From NCBI RefSeq assembly GCF_019913785.1, contig NZ_JAIOHK010000059.1, forward strand, positions 17,929 to 81,928: DNA of 64,000 nt, in the 5' to 3' direction. Positions 41,801-49,528 of the stretch are shown here, piece after piece; within the stretch, counting starts at the first letter, position 1, and each line of letters opens with the position of its first letter. Position numbers and translations under genes: made by a program. Origin of the DNA: Altibacter sp. Lineage in GTDB: Bacteria > Bacteroidota > Bacteroidia > Flavobacteriales > Flavobacteriaceae. Under the pieces are notes generated by a model. The model saw only the letters and a program-made list of their open reading frames with translations. It was not told where the DNA came from and ran no database searches.

Positions 41801-44629
41801 GGTGGCGTCTAATTCGTCAGAATGTTGCATCAACATGCTTTGGGTACGAGTGCGCTCTAATGCCGCCTCAATCTTTGCTTCTCTGGTTTGTGCTTCGGCC
41901 TTTTGAAGGTCTAAGAAGCGGGTATAGGTTTGTTCGAATACATTTGCAAAGCGTCTAAAAATTTCGTGGGCTTCGGGGACTTTTTCATAGGTAATAAACA
42001 TTACATACCCATGTTTGAAATAGCAGATATGAAATATTTGAAAGGTAGGCAATTCCAATCCTGCTTCAATAAGAGCATCTATCATTTTACCCACTGTGGG
42101 TAAGGTGCGCATGAACTCGTAGTGTTTACCAATAAGCTGTCCGCCCAATTCTTCTATATGAAATGTGTCTCCATTTTCGAAGGGTTTTTGAAAGTTGTAA
42201 CCAACGCCTATATTGGGTAGTATAAATGGTGTCTGAATTTCTCCCTCGCTGCTCATAAAAGCGGTTGATGATTTTTTATCTTCAGTCCAAATACAATAGC
42301 CTGCACTCCAAGCGGGGATTCCCAAATCCTGTACTTGAAAAAATAAGTTGTTGGCAGCTTGCGGCAATTCCTCACTTTTTTGCATTGCCATGGTACGACT
42401 ACGTACTTTTTCCAATGCGTTTTCAATCTGTGCCTCCCGTGCTTGGGCTTCGGCTTTTTGAAGGTCAAGGAAACGGGTATAGGTTTGCTGAAAAACTTTT
42501 CCGAAGCGCATTAAAATTGCATTCTCATCTTCAGAAAACCGAACCCCGGAATAGTTCTCGATATACAAGCCTACATTGTCCAATAACACCGTAGAAATTG
42601 CCAAACCTTTAAAGCCAAAGTAAGTTGCCTTTGTTTCTTCCGGCAAACCGGGAATATGCTTGAATAAATCTGTATAAAATTGATTTTTTTCTTCAAAATC
42701 CAATGTATTGGCAAAGAAATTCTGTCCTGTTTTTTTTGCTTTAATAAAATCGTTCCAGTGTGCACAGTCAAAATAGGGAATTACAATTTTAGGAAACACA
42801 GCGTTATGGTCTGCCAACCAAATGTGCATATCATCATTTTTCTTATAATCCAGAATAAATCCGGCATGTTCAATGTTTATATTCAGTTGAATGAATTGGT
42901 CGTAAAGCACATGAATTACGTCCTTCAGTTCTTCACTGTTGTGCATCGCCATACTGCGCGAACGTACACGTTCCAAGGCAGCTTCAATTTTGGCTTCTCT
43001 CGCCTGTGCTTCGGCTTTTTGAAGATCTAAGAAGCGGGTGTAGGTCTGCTCAAAGACCTTTGCAAATCGTTTAAAAATTTCGTGTGCCTCCGAAACCGGC
43101 TCTCTGGTAATAAACAATAGGTAACCATATTTAAAATAAACCACATGGTCTATTTGATAGGTTGGGAACCCTTTATTCCTTGCTTTCAGCGTTTTTAAAA
43201 CATCACCTATAACAGGAAGGGTGCTCATATATTCATAATGAGCAATGCATTCAGCTCCAGAGAATTCCTTAATTAAAACGGACTCACCTTGCTGCCCCTT
43301 TTGATAATATTCTTTAAAGATCCCTTCTCGGGGTACGGTATAAGTATGCAACACTCCGGCTTCATTTCCAAACCACTCAGTAGATTCATTTTCCCCGTAA
43401 ATATTAAAAGCACAGCCCCAAGTTTTTATACCTAGAGCTCTTACCTGCTCATCTAATAAAAATGAGGTTTCTTGTAGTTCGTCACTGTGTTGCATGGCCA
43501 TAGTTCGGCTTCTCACTTTTTCCAGTGCCAATTCTATTTGTACTTCACGCGCTTGATTTTCAGCTTTTTGAAGATCTAGGAACCTGCGATGCGCCAAGTC
43601 AAAAGCATCTGCAAACTTTTCTAATATCTCAAGATCTGCCTGTGGCGGCTTTTCAACGATGCCGGGTAAGCTATACCCAATCTCCCCGTGAGAGGTTCGT
43701 GCCATAATAAAAGTGAGACCACCAATATGGCGAATATCATCGTGACTTGGGGCTTGCGGATCTATATTCTGAAAATCCCCCAAGTTGATCATTTTATCCA
43801 CATACGCTATTGCCTCTTTTGCATTCATAGCGTACACAACTGTCGGTTTTTTACTTTTTTCCCATTTTGCCAATAAGGGGATGTCGCCATGTATATGTTT
43901 GGGTAATTTCATAACAAACCCAATACGAGTGCCATCGCCTGAAGTCATGGCCTTTTCATAGGTATCCTTTAGCCACATCATATGCCAGAAATAATGTGCT
44001 TGGTGGCCTAGGCGTGTAAATTCATTGCGCATAGTCACTACAATGTCTAGTAGGTCTGTGGACTCTTTCATTGCCACTGCTTCTGCGCGGATCCTTTGCA
44101 ATGCTCCCTCAACTTCTAACTCACGGTTTTTAGATTCTAGCTCGACGGTTCTTCGTTGGATTGCCTCGCGCAATTCTTGATTTTCTTCATTTATTTTATC
44201 ATAACCAATTGTTCCACCATCATCGGTTTTTGCATCTGGTATAGAAAAATGCTGATAAATAAATCGCCAGCCTTCTTTGTTTTTTCGCAGTGTACTAGAA
44301 AACCTGAATCGCGCATAATACGTCCAGTTATTTTCATTGAGAAACCAGCCGTCAAAAATGTGTGTAATAAAAACAAGGTCTCCAAATTGTTCTATCTTCT
44401 TGATTTCGTTTCGCAATTCGGTTTTCCCTGCAAATTGATCTCCTGTATCTGCAAAAAACTGGGTGGTATCCCTTCGGTTTAAAAACTCTTCATTCATGGC
44501 AGAGCCAATGAAGTGATAATCGTCATCCAAAAAGGAATCATAAATTTCAACATCGCCATGAAGATAGCTATGCAACCAGGTGTCATATACTTTGAAGACT
44601 TCGTGCTCTATTTTCTTGGCGACCTTCAT
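38807..44629 (-). CDS. Giant hybrid sensor histidine kinase: NTF2-like domain, eight tandem sensor units, HisKA-HATPase
   Basis: A soluble 1940-residue histidine kinase with no membrane segment. Residues 1-135 are a SnoaL/NTF2-like domain (YDTWLHSYLHGDVEIYDSFL, WRFIYQHFS). Residues about 188-1652 hold eight GAF-like sensor units of about 160 residues, joined by seven near-identical helical linkers (KAEAQAREAKIEAALEKVRS type) at 349, 532, 719, 904, 1094, 1286 and 1469. The kinase core has phosphoacceptor H1705 (AGIAHEIQNPLNFVNNFSEV), N-box N1834/N1838, G1 DNGNG (1876-1880) and G2 GEGTGLGLS. By sequence the units fall into four classes in the order A-B-C-B-A-C-D-D. No receiver is fused; two follow directly. 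Its ATG overlaps the preceding kinase's TAA by one base. Confidence 0.92.
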   Translation of the reverse strand: MKVAKKIEHEVFKVYDTWLHSYLHGDVEIYDSFLDDDYHFIGSAMNEEFLNRRDTTQFFADTGDQFAGKTELRNEIKKIEQFGDLVFITHIFDGWFLNENNWTYYARFRFSSTLRKNKEGWRFIYQHFSIPDAKTDDGGTIGYDKINEENQELREAIQRRTVELESKNRELEVEGALQRIRAEAVAMKESTDLLDIVVTMRNEFTRLGHQAHYFWHMMWLKDTYEKAMTSGDGTRIGFVMKLPKHIHGDIPLLAKWEKSKKPTVVYAMNAKEAIAYVDKMINLGDFQNIDPQAPSHDDIRHIGGLTFIMARTSHGEIGYSLPGIVEKPPQADLEILEKFADAFDLAHRRFLDLQKAENQAREVQIELALEKVRSRTMAMQHSDELQETSFLLDEQVRALGIKTWGCAFNIYGENESTEWFGNEAGVLHTYTVPREGIFKEYYQKGQQGESVLIKEFSGAECIAHYEYMSTLPVIGDVLKTLKARNKGFPTYQIDHVVYFKYGYLLFITREPVSEAHEIFKRFAKVFEQTYTRFLDLQKAEAQAREAKIEAALERVRSRSMAMHNSEELKDVIHVLYDQFIQLNINIEHAGFILDYKKNDDMHIWLADHNAVFPKIVIPYFDCAHWNDFIKAKKTGQNFFANTLDFEEKNQFYTDLFKHIPGLPEETKATYFGFKGLAISTVLLDNVGLYIENYSGVRFSEDENAILMRFGKVFQQTYTRFLDLQKAEAQAREAQIENALEKVRSRTMAMQKSEELPQAANNLFFQVQDLGIPAWSAGYCIWTEDKKSSTAFMSSEGEIQTPFILPNIGVGYNFQKPFENGDTFHIEELGGQLIGKHYEFMRTLPTVGKMIDALIEAGLELPTFQIFHICYFKHGYVMFITYEKVPEAHEIFRRFANVFEQTYTRFLDLQKAEAQTREAKIEAALERTRTQSMLMQHSDELDATSKVFHEQLQLLGIDTEFSYVWLPDEDKNEHQFWVAWNTAQNKKKIKSKAIVYPLDKAEPYTAACFEDWISGIPVHIHHIKPEEVKTFFTAWEELLKDANNLNPEYFANGLYYAEAFMKYGCFGINIKRPISDEEKQILQRFSVEFERTYTRFLDLQKAEAQARESKIEAALEKVRSRSLAMHKPDELEQVVVVIVEKLKELGVVMDANGVILCTYFNNSKDVMHWIASPDFRFAGSYLLPYFNHPIFNEAWKSKESGADYFSKAFTVEQKNSFFKYAFEHSDYRDFPEDFKKWIFQNDKHTLSFAWQKNSAILIPSHTGIVPNQSEQEILKRFAKVFEQAYIRFMDLQKAEDQAREAKIEASLEKVRSVALSLQKSDDMLDIAKVLYEQLLELGFNDIRNAIIDIHNDDDETFLDYDYSHDMSSAITQFSYYGDAVIEKQIKQIQSSNDAFFEIELKGKELEELIETRLRNGEKDDPRLREIDHLTYNLYSFGNGAIGISNFGLLNEDQKKILKRFRNVFTFAYKRYTDLANAEAQAREAKIEASLEKVRSVALGMNESTDLLHIAKALYEQLEELGFNDIRNAIIDVNNEDNQTFLDYDYSHEMGGTITLMSYDDDPTLEEQLRVIAATTDGYSEMVLQGQQLQDLIEMRRKNGEADDPRLFKTDSISYILYAFGNGAVGISNFGELSKDQKNILDRFRNVFTFAYQRFTDLQVKEKQSSALLAEKQRLENTLSDLQATQKQLIQSEKMASLGELTAGIAHEIQNPLNFVNNFSEVSNELIDEMNEEIEKGELEEAKLIANDIKQNLEKISHHGKRADAIVKGMLQHSRKSTAEKEATDINKLADEYLRLAYHGLRAKDKSFNATLETDFDESIGKIKIIPQDMGRVILNLITNAFYACNEKKKTSKDSDFKPIVSVSTKKLKDQVVISVKDNGNGIPKQVMDKIFQPFFTTKPTGEGTGLGLSMSYDIVSKGHMGELKVATKKGLGTTFKIIIPK
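39674..44068 (-). repeat. Eight tandem sensor-unit repeats inside the giant kinase gene
   Basis: Coding repeats of about 550 bp. The linker DNA is recognisable directly: a segment reading GCTTCGGCTTTTTGAAG on the plus strand (or close variants) recurs at the linker positions near 40760, 41340, 41905, 42460, 43020 and 43570. The last two units (40151-39674 side and its neighbour) are the most alike and share LGFNDIRNAIID, indicating the newest duplication. Confidence 0.85.
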
Positions 44630-45672
44630 TATGGGTTCGTTATGGGTATTGAAATTATAAATTCTGTTCCTTTATTCTCTTTAGTGGAAACTTGCAGTTC
44701 TCCACCGTGTGCTTTTACAATATCATAGCTTAGGCTAAGCCCTAGTCCGGTTCCTTCTCCGGTAGGCTTGGTGGTAAAGAAAGGCTGAAAAATTTTTTCT
44801 TTTAACGACTCTGGCATGCCCTTACCGTTGTCTCTTACCAGAATTAATATCCTGTTACCTTCTTTTGAAGTTGTGGCCCACACCGTAGGTTTATAGTTTG
44901 AAGTTTCTGTTTTTATTCGTTCATTAACTGCGTAAAAGGCGTTGGTAATCAAATTTAAAATAACCCTCCCAATATCTTGTGGTATAATTTCGATTTCCCC
45001 AATATTGTCACCATAGTTGGTTTCCAAAGTAGCGTTAAACGATTTATCTTTTGCCCTCAGGCCATGATATGCCAACCGCAGATATTCGTCTACCAAAATG
45101 TTGATGTCTGTAGGTTCTTTTTTGCCGCTACTGCTTCTGCTATGTTGTAGCATTCCTTTCACAATACCATCGGCTCGTTTACCGTGGTGATTTATTTTTT
45201 CGAGATTTGCAATTACATCGTTGGCAATTTCATTTACGTCTTCCAAATTGCCATTTTCCAGTTCTTCTTTCATCTCGTCCAGTAATTCCTTACTCACTTC
45301 CGAAAAATTATTGACAAAGTTTAAGGGGTTTTGTATTTCATGTGCAATACCGGCAGTGAGCTCTCCCAGACTTGCCATTTTTTCAGATTGAATTAGTTGT
45401 GCTTGCGTGGTTTTCAATTCTTCGAGTGATCTGCTTAGGGCTTCATTGGCTTCTTCGATCGATTTCCGCTTTAGTTCTAACTCCTCTATGGTTTCTTCCA
45501 GAAGGATGGCTGTGGTGCGTTTTACTTTCTCGGTGCGCTCCAGTTTAAATTCTGAAATGGTCAACGCTTTGTCTGCTGCTTTTGCAGCTTTGGTGAGCGC
45601 CGTTTTTTCTTCTTCCGTAAACTTATCGGACTGCGCTATATAATCAACTATTTTTTGAAGATGTTGGTTCAT
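44629..45672 (-). CDS. Sensorless histidine kinase (coiled coil-HisKA-HATPase)
   Basis: A 347-residue soluble kinase. Residues 1-90 are helical, with a coiled coil (LLEETIEELELKRKSIEEAN). The kinase core follows: phosphoacceptor H111 in LTAGIAHEIQNPLNFVNNF, the HHGKRADGIVKGMLQHSR helix, N-box LNLITNAFYAVNE, DNGKGMPE, TGEGTGLGLSLSYD. The core is nearly the same as that of the giant kinase, so one arose by duplication. No input domain is fused, so input probably comes from the three FIST proteins encoded just upstream or from heterodimers with the giant kinase. It overlaps the third FIST gene by 4 bp. Confidence 0.92.
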   Translation of the reverse strand: MNQHLQKIVDYIAQSDKFTEEEKTALTKAAKAADKALTISEFKLERTEKVKRTTAILLEETIEELELKRKSIEEANEALSRSLEELKTTQAQLIQSEKMASLGELTAGIAHEIQNPLNFVNNFSEVSKELLDEMKEELENGNLEDVNEIANDVIANLEKINHHGKRADGIVKGMLQHSRSSSGKKEPTDINILVDEYLRLAYHGLRAKDKSFNATLETNYGDNIGEIEIIPQDIGRVILNLITNAFYAVNERIKTETSNYKPTVWATTSKEGNRILILVRDNGKGMPESLKEKIFQPFFTTKPTGEGTGLGLSLSYDIVKAHGGELQVSTKENKGTEFIISIPITNP

Positions 45673-46823
45673 TTATTTTCTGTTATAGCTACCCAGCAAC
45701 ACGCGCCCGAATGAAGGTTCTGTCTGCCTTTTTCTGCTCTTCCGTATTCTCCGTATGTAAAAAAACCAGCCATTGGGGCATTCCATAAATTAGCGAGTCC
45801 GTCGTTTTCTTCCGTGACCATAGGGCCTAAAACGGGCGGACGACCGGCACAGGAAAAAATTAACAATGCATCTGCCTCAGCGGCTTCCAATTCTTTTAAC
45901 TGATCTGCTTTTTCCAATATTTCTTCGATGATATCGAAGTCCGGTGGCCGGGCAAACCAAAACGAGGTTCCCACCGGCATTTCGATGTCGGTGAATAATG
46001 CTTTTTCATCTTGGACTATCTTCATAGGGCTTATAAGCACCGTTTCGTTTCCATCTCTTTCGACTATAAATGGATATTCAAAAGCGACATCTTTAAACAC
46101 ATTAAAATTTTTGGCACTAGCATCCTTTCCTAGATATTTTAAATACATATCAACAGCAGGCTGTCCATCTATCTCATAGAGCAGATTGGCTTTGCTTTTT
46201 GTCGCCTTACGTGATATACCCATGGGCTTCCAGCCTGTTGTAGCCATTCCTTTTAATTGAACTTTATTTCCATCCAATACCAGAGCCGCTATTCCATAAT
46301 CGGTTTCTTTTTCGTTGACAAATACAAAGGTGCCTTTAAGCGACCAATCGTCTCCGGCCATCCCTCCAAAATAGACGGTATGGGGTCCAAAGCTTTTTTC
46401 GAGGCTTGAAACAAGCTTTTGTCCCTCAAAAAATTCTTCTTTTTCGTTTATACCTGTGCTGCACAAAAGTAGCGTCGGATTTGTAAATTTTTTAAGTGCT
46501 TTTTCAGCTAGGTTATTCGCCGCTATTTCTATTTGTCCCTCTTCAATTTTATCGAACTCCAAGCTATACAGCTCTTTGGAGAGATCCATCAACAGAATTG
46601 CCATTTCACCTTCGGTTTGTTTACCATTTATAAATTCGCCACAAGAAGTCGCGCCAAATACGTCAATTCCTTCGGCATTTAGTAAAGAAATAATGGATTT
46701 TCGATCCTGTTTTACAGAAATGAAAACTACAGCAATCGTAGGTTTAAATCCTTCAGCTATAAATGTATCTAAAGCCGATTTTATGTTAGAAACTGAATTT
46801 CCGGAAATACTTTTAGCTTTCAT
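45669..46823 (-). CDS. FIST-domain sensor protein (third, divergent copy)
   Basis: A 384-residue FIST_N-FIST_C protein. FIST_N: FKPTIAVVFISVKQDRKSIISLLNAEGIDVFGATSCGEF, read as overlapping short motifs. It continues with VSSLEKSFGPHTVYFGGMAGDDWS, GTFVFVNEK, KGMATTGWKPMG. FIST_C follows, with LLIFSCAGRPPVLGPM and the terminal GFFTYGEYGRAEKGRQNLHSG and CCWVAITENK. FIST proteins are thought to bind small ligands such as amino acids and pass the signal to nearby kinases. This copy is more divergent than the other two and sits directly before the kinase gene with a 4-bp overlap. It starts 1 bp after the second FIST stop. Confidence 0.92.
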   Translation of the reverse strand: MKAKSISGNSVSNIKSALDTFIAEGFKPTIAVVFISVKQDRKSIISLLNAEGIDVFGATSCGEFINGKQTEGEMAILLMDLSKELYSLEFDKIEEGQIEIAANNLAEKALKKFTNPTLLLCSTGINEKEEFFEGQKLVSSLEKSFGPHTVYFGGMAGDDWSLKGTFVFVNEKETDYGIAALVLDGNKVQLKGMATTGWKPMGISRKATKSKANLLYEIDGQPAVDMYLKYLGKDASAKNFNVFKDVAFEYPFIVERDGNETVLISPMKIVQDEKALFTDIEMPVGTSFWFARPPDFDIIEEILEKADQLKELEAAEADALLIFSCAGRPPVLGPMVTEENDGLANLWNAPMAGFFTYGEYGRAEKGRQNLHSGACCWVAITENK

Positions 46824-46824
46824 T

Positions 46825-47964
46825 CTATTTCTCCTTTAATGCTACGAGACAGCAGGTATTATTATGAAACTCGTGTTTTCCTGTCTTCGATTTTCCAAAT
46901 TCGCCGTAGGTAAAAAATCCTACCATGGGCGCATCCCAAACATTTTTTACCTGATTGATTTCTTCTTCCATTAAAACCCCAAATGAAAAATGCCGACTTT
47001 TACAGGAAAACATAATTAGGGCATCTGCTTCTGGTTGGGTTTCTATTTTTAGTTCGGTGCATTCTTCTACTACTTTTTCGACGGTATCAAAATCGGGGGG
47101 AAGTGAAAATTTTACCTTGCAACCTTGTGGTACATTGCCGGAATAGATGACCGAACGGTCGTCGCGATTGGCAAACATGGCGGTTCGCATTACCGATTCG
47201 GAGCCTTCGCGTTCCAATTGTAAAGGGTAATAGGCTCCAAGTTGTGAAACTATTTCCTTGCCCGATTCAAAATCGAATTCAATACCCAAATATTTCAAAA
47301 TCATGTCGAGAGCCGGTTTATCGTCTATAGTGTACACGACGTTGCCTTCACTTTTAGTAACGATTTTTGTCGTACCTATGGCTTTCCAGCCGCAGGTGGC
47401 AATGCCGTTGACTTCCACTTTATCTTCGTCGATGATGAGTGCCAACAAGCCTTTATCACTGCTTGTATTATTAGTAAAGACGATGGGGCCTTCAAATAAT
47501 ATATCATCGGCGGCCATACCACCAAATAGGGATACATCATCGCCAATACCTTGGGTAATGCCTTCGAGTATGTTTTCACCATCCTGGGTCAGCCATCCCG
47601 AAACAATAATAAAGGCCGGATTTGAATAGGTGTTTTTGCCAATTTCCCCAAGCTTTTTGGCTTGTTTAAATGAGGTGCTCTCGCCCGTTTCGAGAAATGC
47701 CAGTTTAAAATAATCCCGATGTATATCCAGTAACAGTACCACGATGCTACCTTCCTCGATTTCACCGTCTATAAATTCGCCTGCGGTTGTTGCCCCTACG
47801 ATTGCGATTTCTTCTTTATCAAAAATTTTGCAGACCGCTTTTATGTCTTGTTTTATAGAAAGGAAAACGATTGCCAAAGTGGGTTTAAAACCATCTATGA
47901 TAGATTGCTGAAAAGCGGATTTAATTTCCTCGGTTGATTTTCCTTTAATGGATTTAGCCTTCAT
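46825..47964 (-). CDS. FIST-domain sensor protein (second copy)
   Basis: A 379-residue FIST_N-FIST_C protein. Key segments are FKPTLAIVFLSIKQDIKAVCKIF, IVGATTAGEFIDGEIEEGS, VSLFGGMAADD, VNGIATCGWKAIGTTK, LIMFSCKSRHFSFG, and the C-terminal DAPMVGFFTYGEFGKSKTG with HEFHNNTCCLVALKEK. It is almost a duplicate of the first FIST protein. The charged ligand-pocket positions cannot be judged without a structure, but the region around 246-260 (LEREGSESVM here, MERENVAPVM in copy 1) differs and could tune specificity. Gaps to its neighbours are 9 and 1 bp. Confidence 0.92.
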   Translation of the reverse strand: MKAKSIKGKSTEEIKSAFQQSIIDGFKPTLAIVFLSIKQDIKAVCKIFDKEEIAIVGATTAGEFIDGEIEEGSIVVLLLDIHRDYFKLAFLETGESTSFKQAKKLGEIGKNTYSNPAFIIVSGWLTQDGENILEGITQGIGDDVSLFGGMAADDILFEGPIVFTNNTSSDKGLLALIIDEDKVEVNGIATCGWKAIGTTKIVTKSEGNVVYTIDDKPALDMILKYLGIEFDFESGKEIVSQLGAYYPLQLEREGSESVMRTAMFANRDDRSVIYSGNVPQGCKVKFSLPPDFDTVEKVVEECTELKIETQPEADALIMFSCKSRHFSFGVLMEEEINQVKNVWDAPMVGFFTYGEFGKSKTGKHEFHNNTCCLVALKEK

Positions 47965-47973
47965 CTATTAGCG

Positions 47974-49113
47974 TTATTTTTCTTTAAGTGCCACAATGCA
48001 ACAGGTATTGTTGTGAAACTCGTGTTTTCCGGTTTTGGATTTTCCAAATTCACCGTACGTAAAAAATCCTACCATGGGTGCGTCCCAAACTTCTTGCACC
48101 TGTTCAATTTCTTCTTGAATTAGTATTCCAAAGGACAAATGTCTGCTTACACAGGAAAACATAATCAAGGCATCTGCCTCGGGTTGTTTTTCGTTTTTGA
48201 TTTCTTGGCATTCTTTTACCACAATTTCAATAGCATCAAAATCCGGAGGAAGAGAAAATTTAACTTTGGAACCTTGTGGCACATTGCCGGCGCAAATAAG
48301 CGAACGGTCTTCTCTGTTAGCGAGCATAGCGGTGCGCATTACAGGGGCCACATTTTCACGCTCCATCTGTAAGGGATAATAAGCACCAATTTGAGTGACA
48401 ATTTCTTTGCCGGTATCAAAATCATACTCCACGCCAAGGTACTTTATGATCATATCCAAAGCAGGTTTATCATCTATGGTGTAAACGATATTTCCTTCGC
48501 TTTTGGTAATGGTTTTGGTGGTTCCAATGGCTTTCCATCCGCAGGTAGCAATGCCATTTATTTCAATTTTATCTTCGTCTATTATAAGTCCTAAAAGGCC
48601 TTGGTCGCTGCTTTTCCCATAGGTAAAGGCCACTGGGCCATCTAGCGATAAGTCGTCACCGGCCATTCCACCAAAAATTGTTACTTCGCCGCCACAGCCT
48701 GAGGTAATACCTTCAATGATATTTTCGCCCTCATTACTCAACCAACCGGACACAATGATAAATGCGGGGTTTGAAAATGCATTTTTCCCTTCAACGCCTA
48801 ATTGTATTGCATTTTCTAAGGTTGTTTCGGTACCAGTTTCTAAGAATATTAATTTGAAATAATCCGGATGTAAATCCAATAGCATAACAGTAACGCTTCC
48901 TTCTTCAATTTCGCCATCAATAAATTCGCCGGAAGTGGTAGCGCCCAAAATGACAATTCCTTCCTTATTGAAAATCTCGCAAATCGCATCTATATCCTGT
49001 TTAATGGAAAGAAAAACGATCGCCAAAGTAGGTTTAAAATCATTTTTCAGGCTTTCCTGAAAAGCTGTTTGAATTTCTTCGGTTGTTTTTCCTTTAAAGG
49101 TTTTCGCAATCAT
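47974..49113 (-). CDS. FIST-domain sensor protein (first copy)
   Basis: A 379-residue FIST_N-FIST_C protein, the same length as copy 2 and closely similar throughout: FKPTLAIVFLSIKQDIDAICEIF, VILGATTSGEFIDGEIEEGS, VTIFGGMAGDDLS, INGIATCGWKAIGTTK, LIMFSCVSRHLSFG, and an almost identical C-terminus. No signal peptide or TM segment, so it is cytoplasmic. It is the first unambiguous gene of the signalling operon; a TerB-like gene lies 79 bp upstream on the same strand. Confidence 0.92.
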   Translation of the reverse strand: MIAKTFKGKTTEEIQTAFQESLKNDFKPTLAIVFLSIKQDIDAICEIFNKEGIVILGATTSGEFIDGEIEEGSVTVMLLDLHPDYFKLIFLETGTETTLENAIQLGVEGKNAFSNPAFIIVSGWLSNEGENIIEGITSGCGGEVTIFGGMAGDDLSLDGPVAFTYGKSSDQGLLGLIIDEDKIEINGIATCGWKAIGTTKTITKSEGNIVYTIDDKPALDMIIKYLGVEYDFDTGKEIVTQIGAYYPLQMERENVAPVMRTAMLANREDRSLICAGNVPQGSKVKFSLPPDFDAIEIVVKECQEIKNEKQPEADALIMFSCVSRHLSFGILIQEEIEQVQEVWDAPMVGFFTYGEFGKSKTGKHEFHNNTCCIVALKEK

Positions 49114-49192
49114 GTAGTTACTGTATTTTAGTCATCTTGGACTTGCCCATTTATTTTTTCTGAAGTTGATCCCAAAGGCCCGAAGACTATTT

Positions 49193-49528
49193 CTAATATA
49201 GAATATTGTCTAAAATTCGGTCTAGGTTCTTTTCCATTCTGTGGAATTTTCCATCGGAAGTAAAAATTTGATATACCTCCTTACGGAATTCGATAAGTTC
49301 CATATTGGAGTACGCATGCTGTTCGATGTTTCTCTGAATCTTTTTTAAGGCTTTTTTTTCGGTATCCGCCTGAAATTCCTTATAAATAGCATCAAAGATG
49401 GTCTGATCCGTCTTTGATTTTATAAAGTTGATTTCCTCTTCGGTCTCTTCCGAATCTGCATTCGCGCAGAGCAGCAAAATGTAAGTGTGTAATTCTAATT
49501 TTGTCCAGTTAGGTTTCGCGGTTCCCAT
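49193..49528 (-). CDS. Small TerB-like helical protein at the head of the signalling operon
   Basis: A 111-residue, wholly helical, acidic protein. LHTYILLLCANADSEETEEEINFIKSKTD in the first half (read in two parts) and VYQIFTSDGKFHRMEKNLDRILDNIL in the second resemble the paired acidic helices of the TerB fold, including the order seen in the 142-residue TerB-like protein at 21146. I call it TerB-like on pattern only. It lies 79 bp upstream of the first FIST gene on the same strand and may be cotranscribed. Metal or ligand binding is possible, unproven. Confidence 0.68.
   Translation of the reverse strand: MGTAKPNWTKLELHTYILLLCANADSEETEEEINFIKSKTDQTIFDAIYKEFQADTEKKALKKIQRNIEQHAYSNMELIEFRKEVYQIFTSDGKFHRMEKNLDRILDNILY

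Noticed and set aside
38807..44629. Splitting the giant gene into several kinases or seeing a frameshift fusion
   Set aside because: One uninterrupted frame, a single kinase core at the end, and regular linkers throughout argue for one intact protein.
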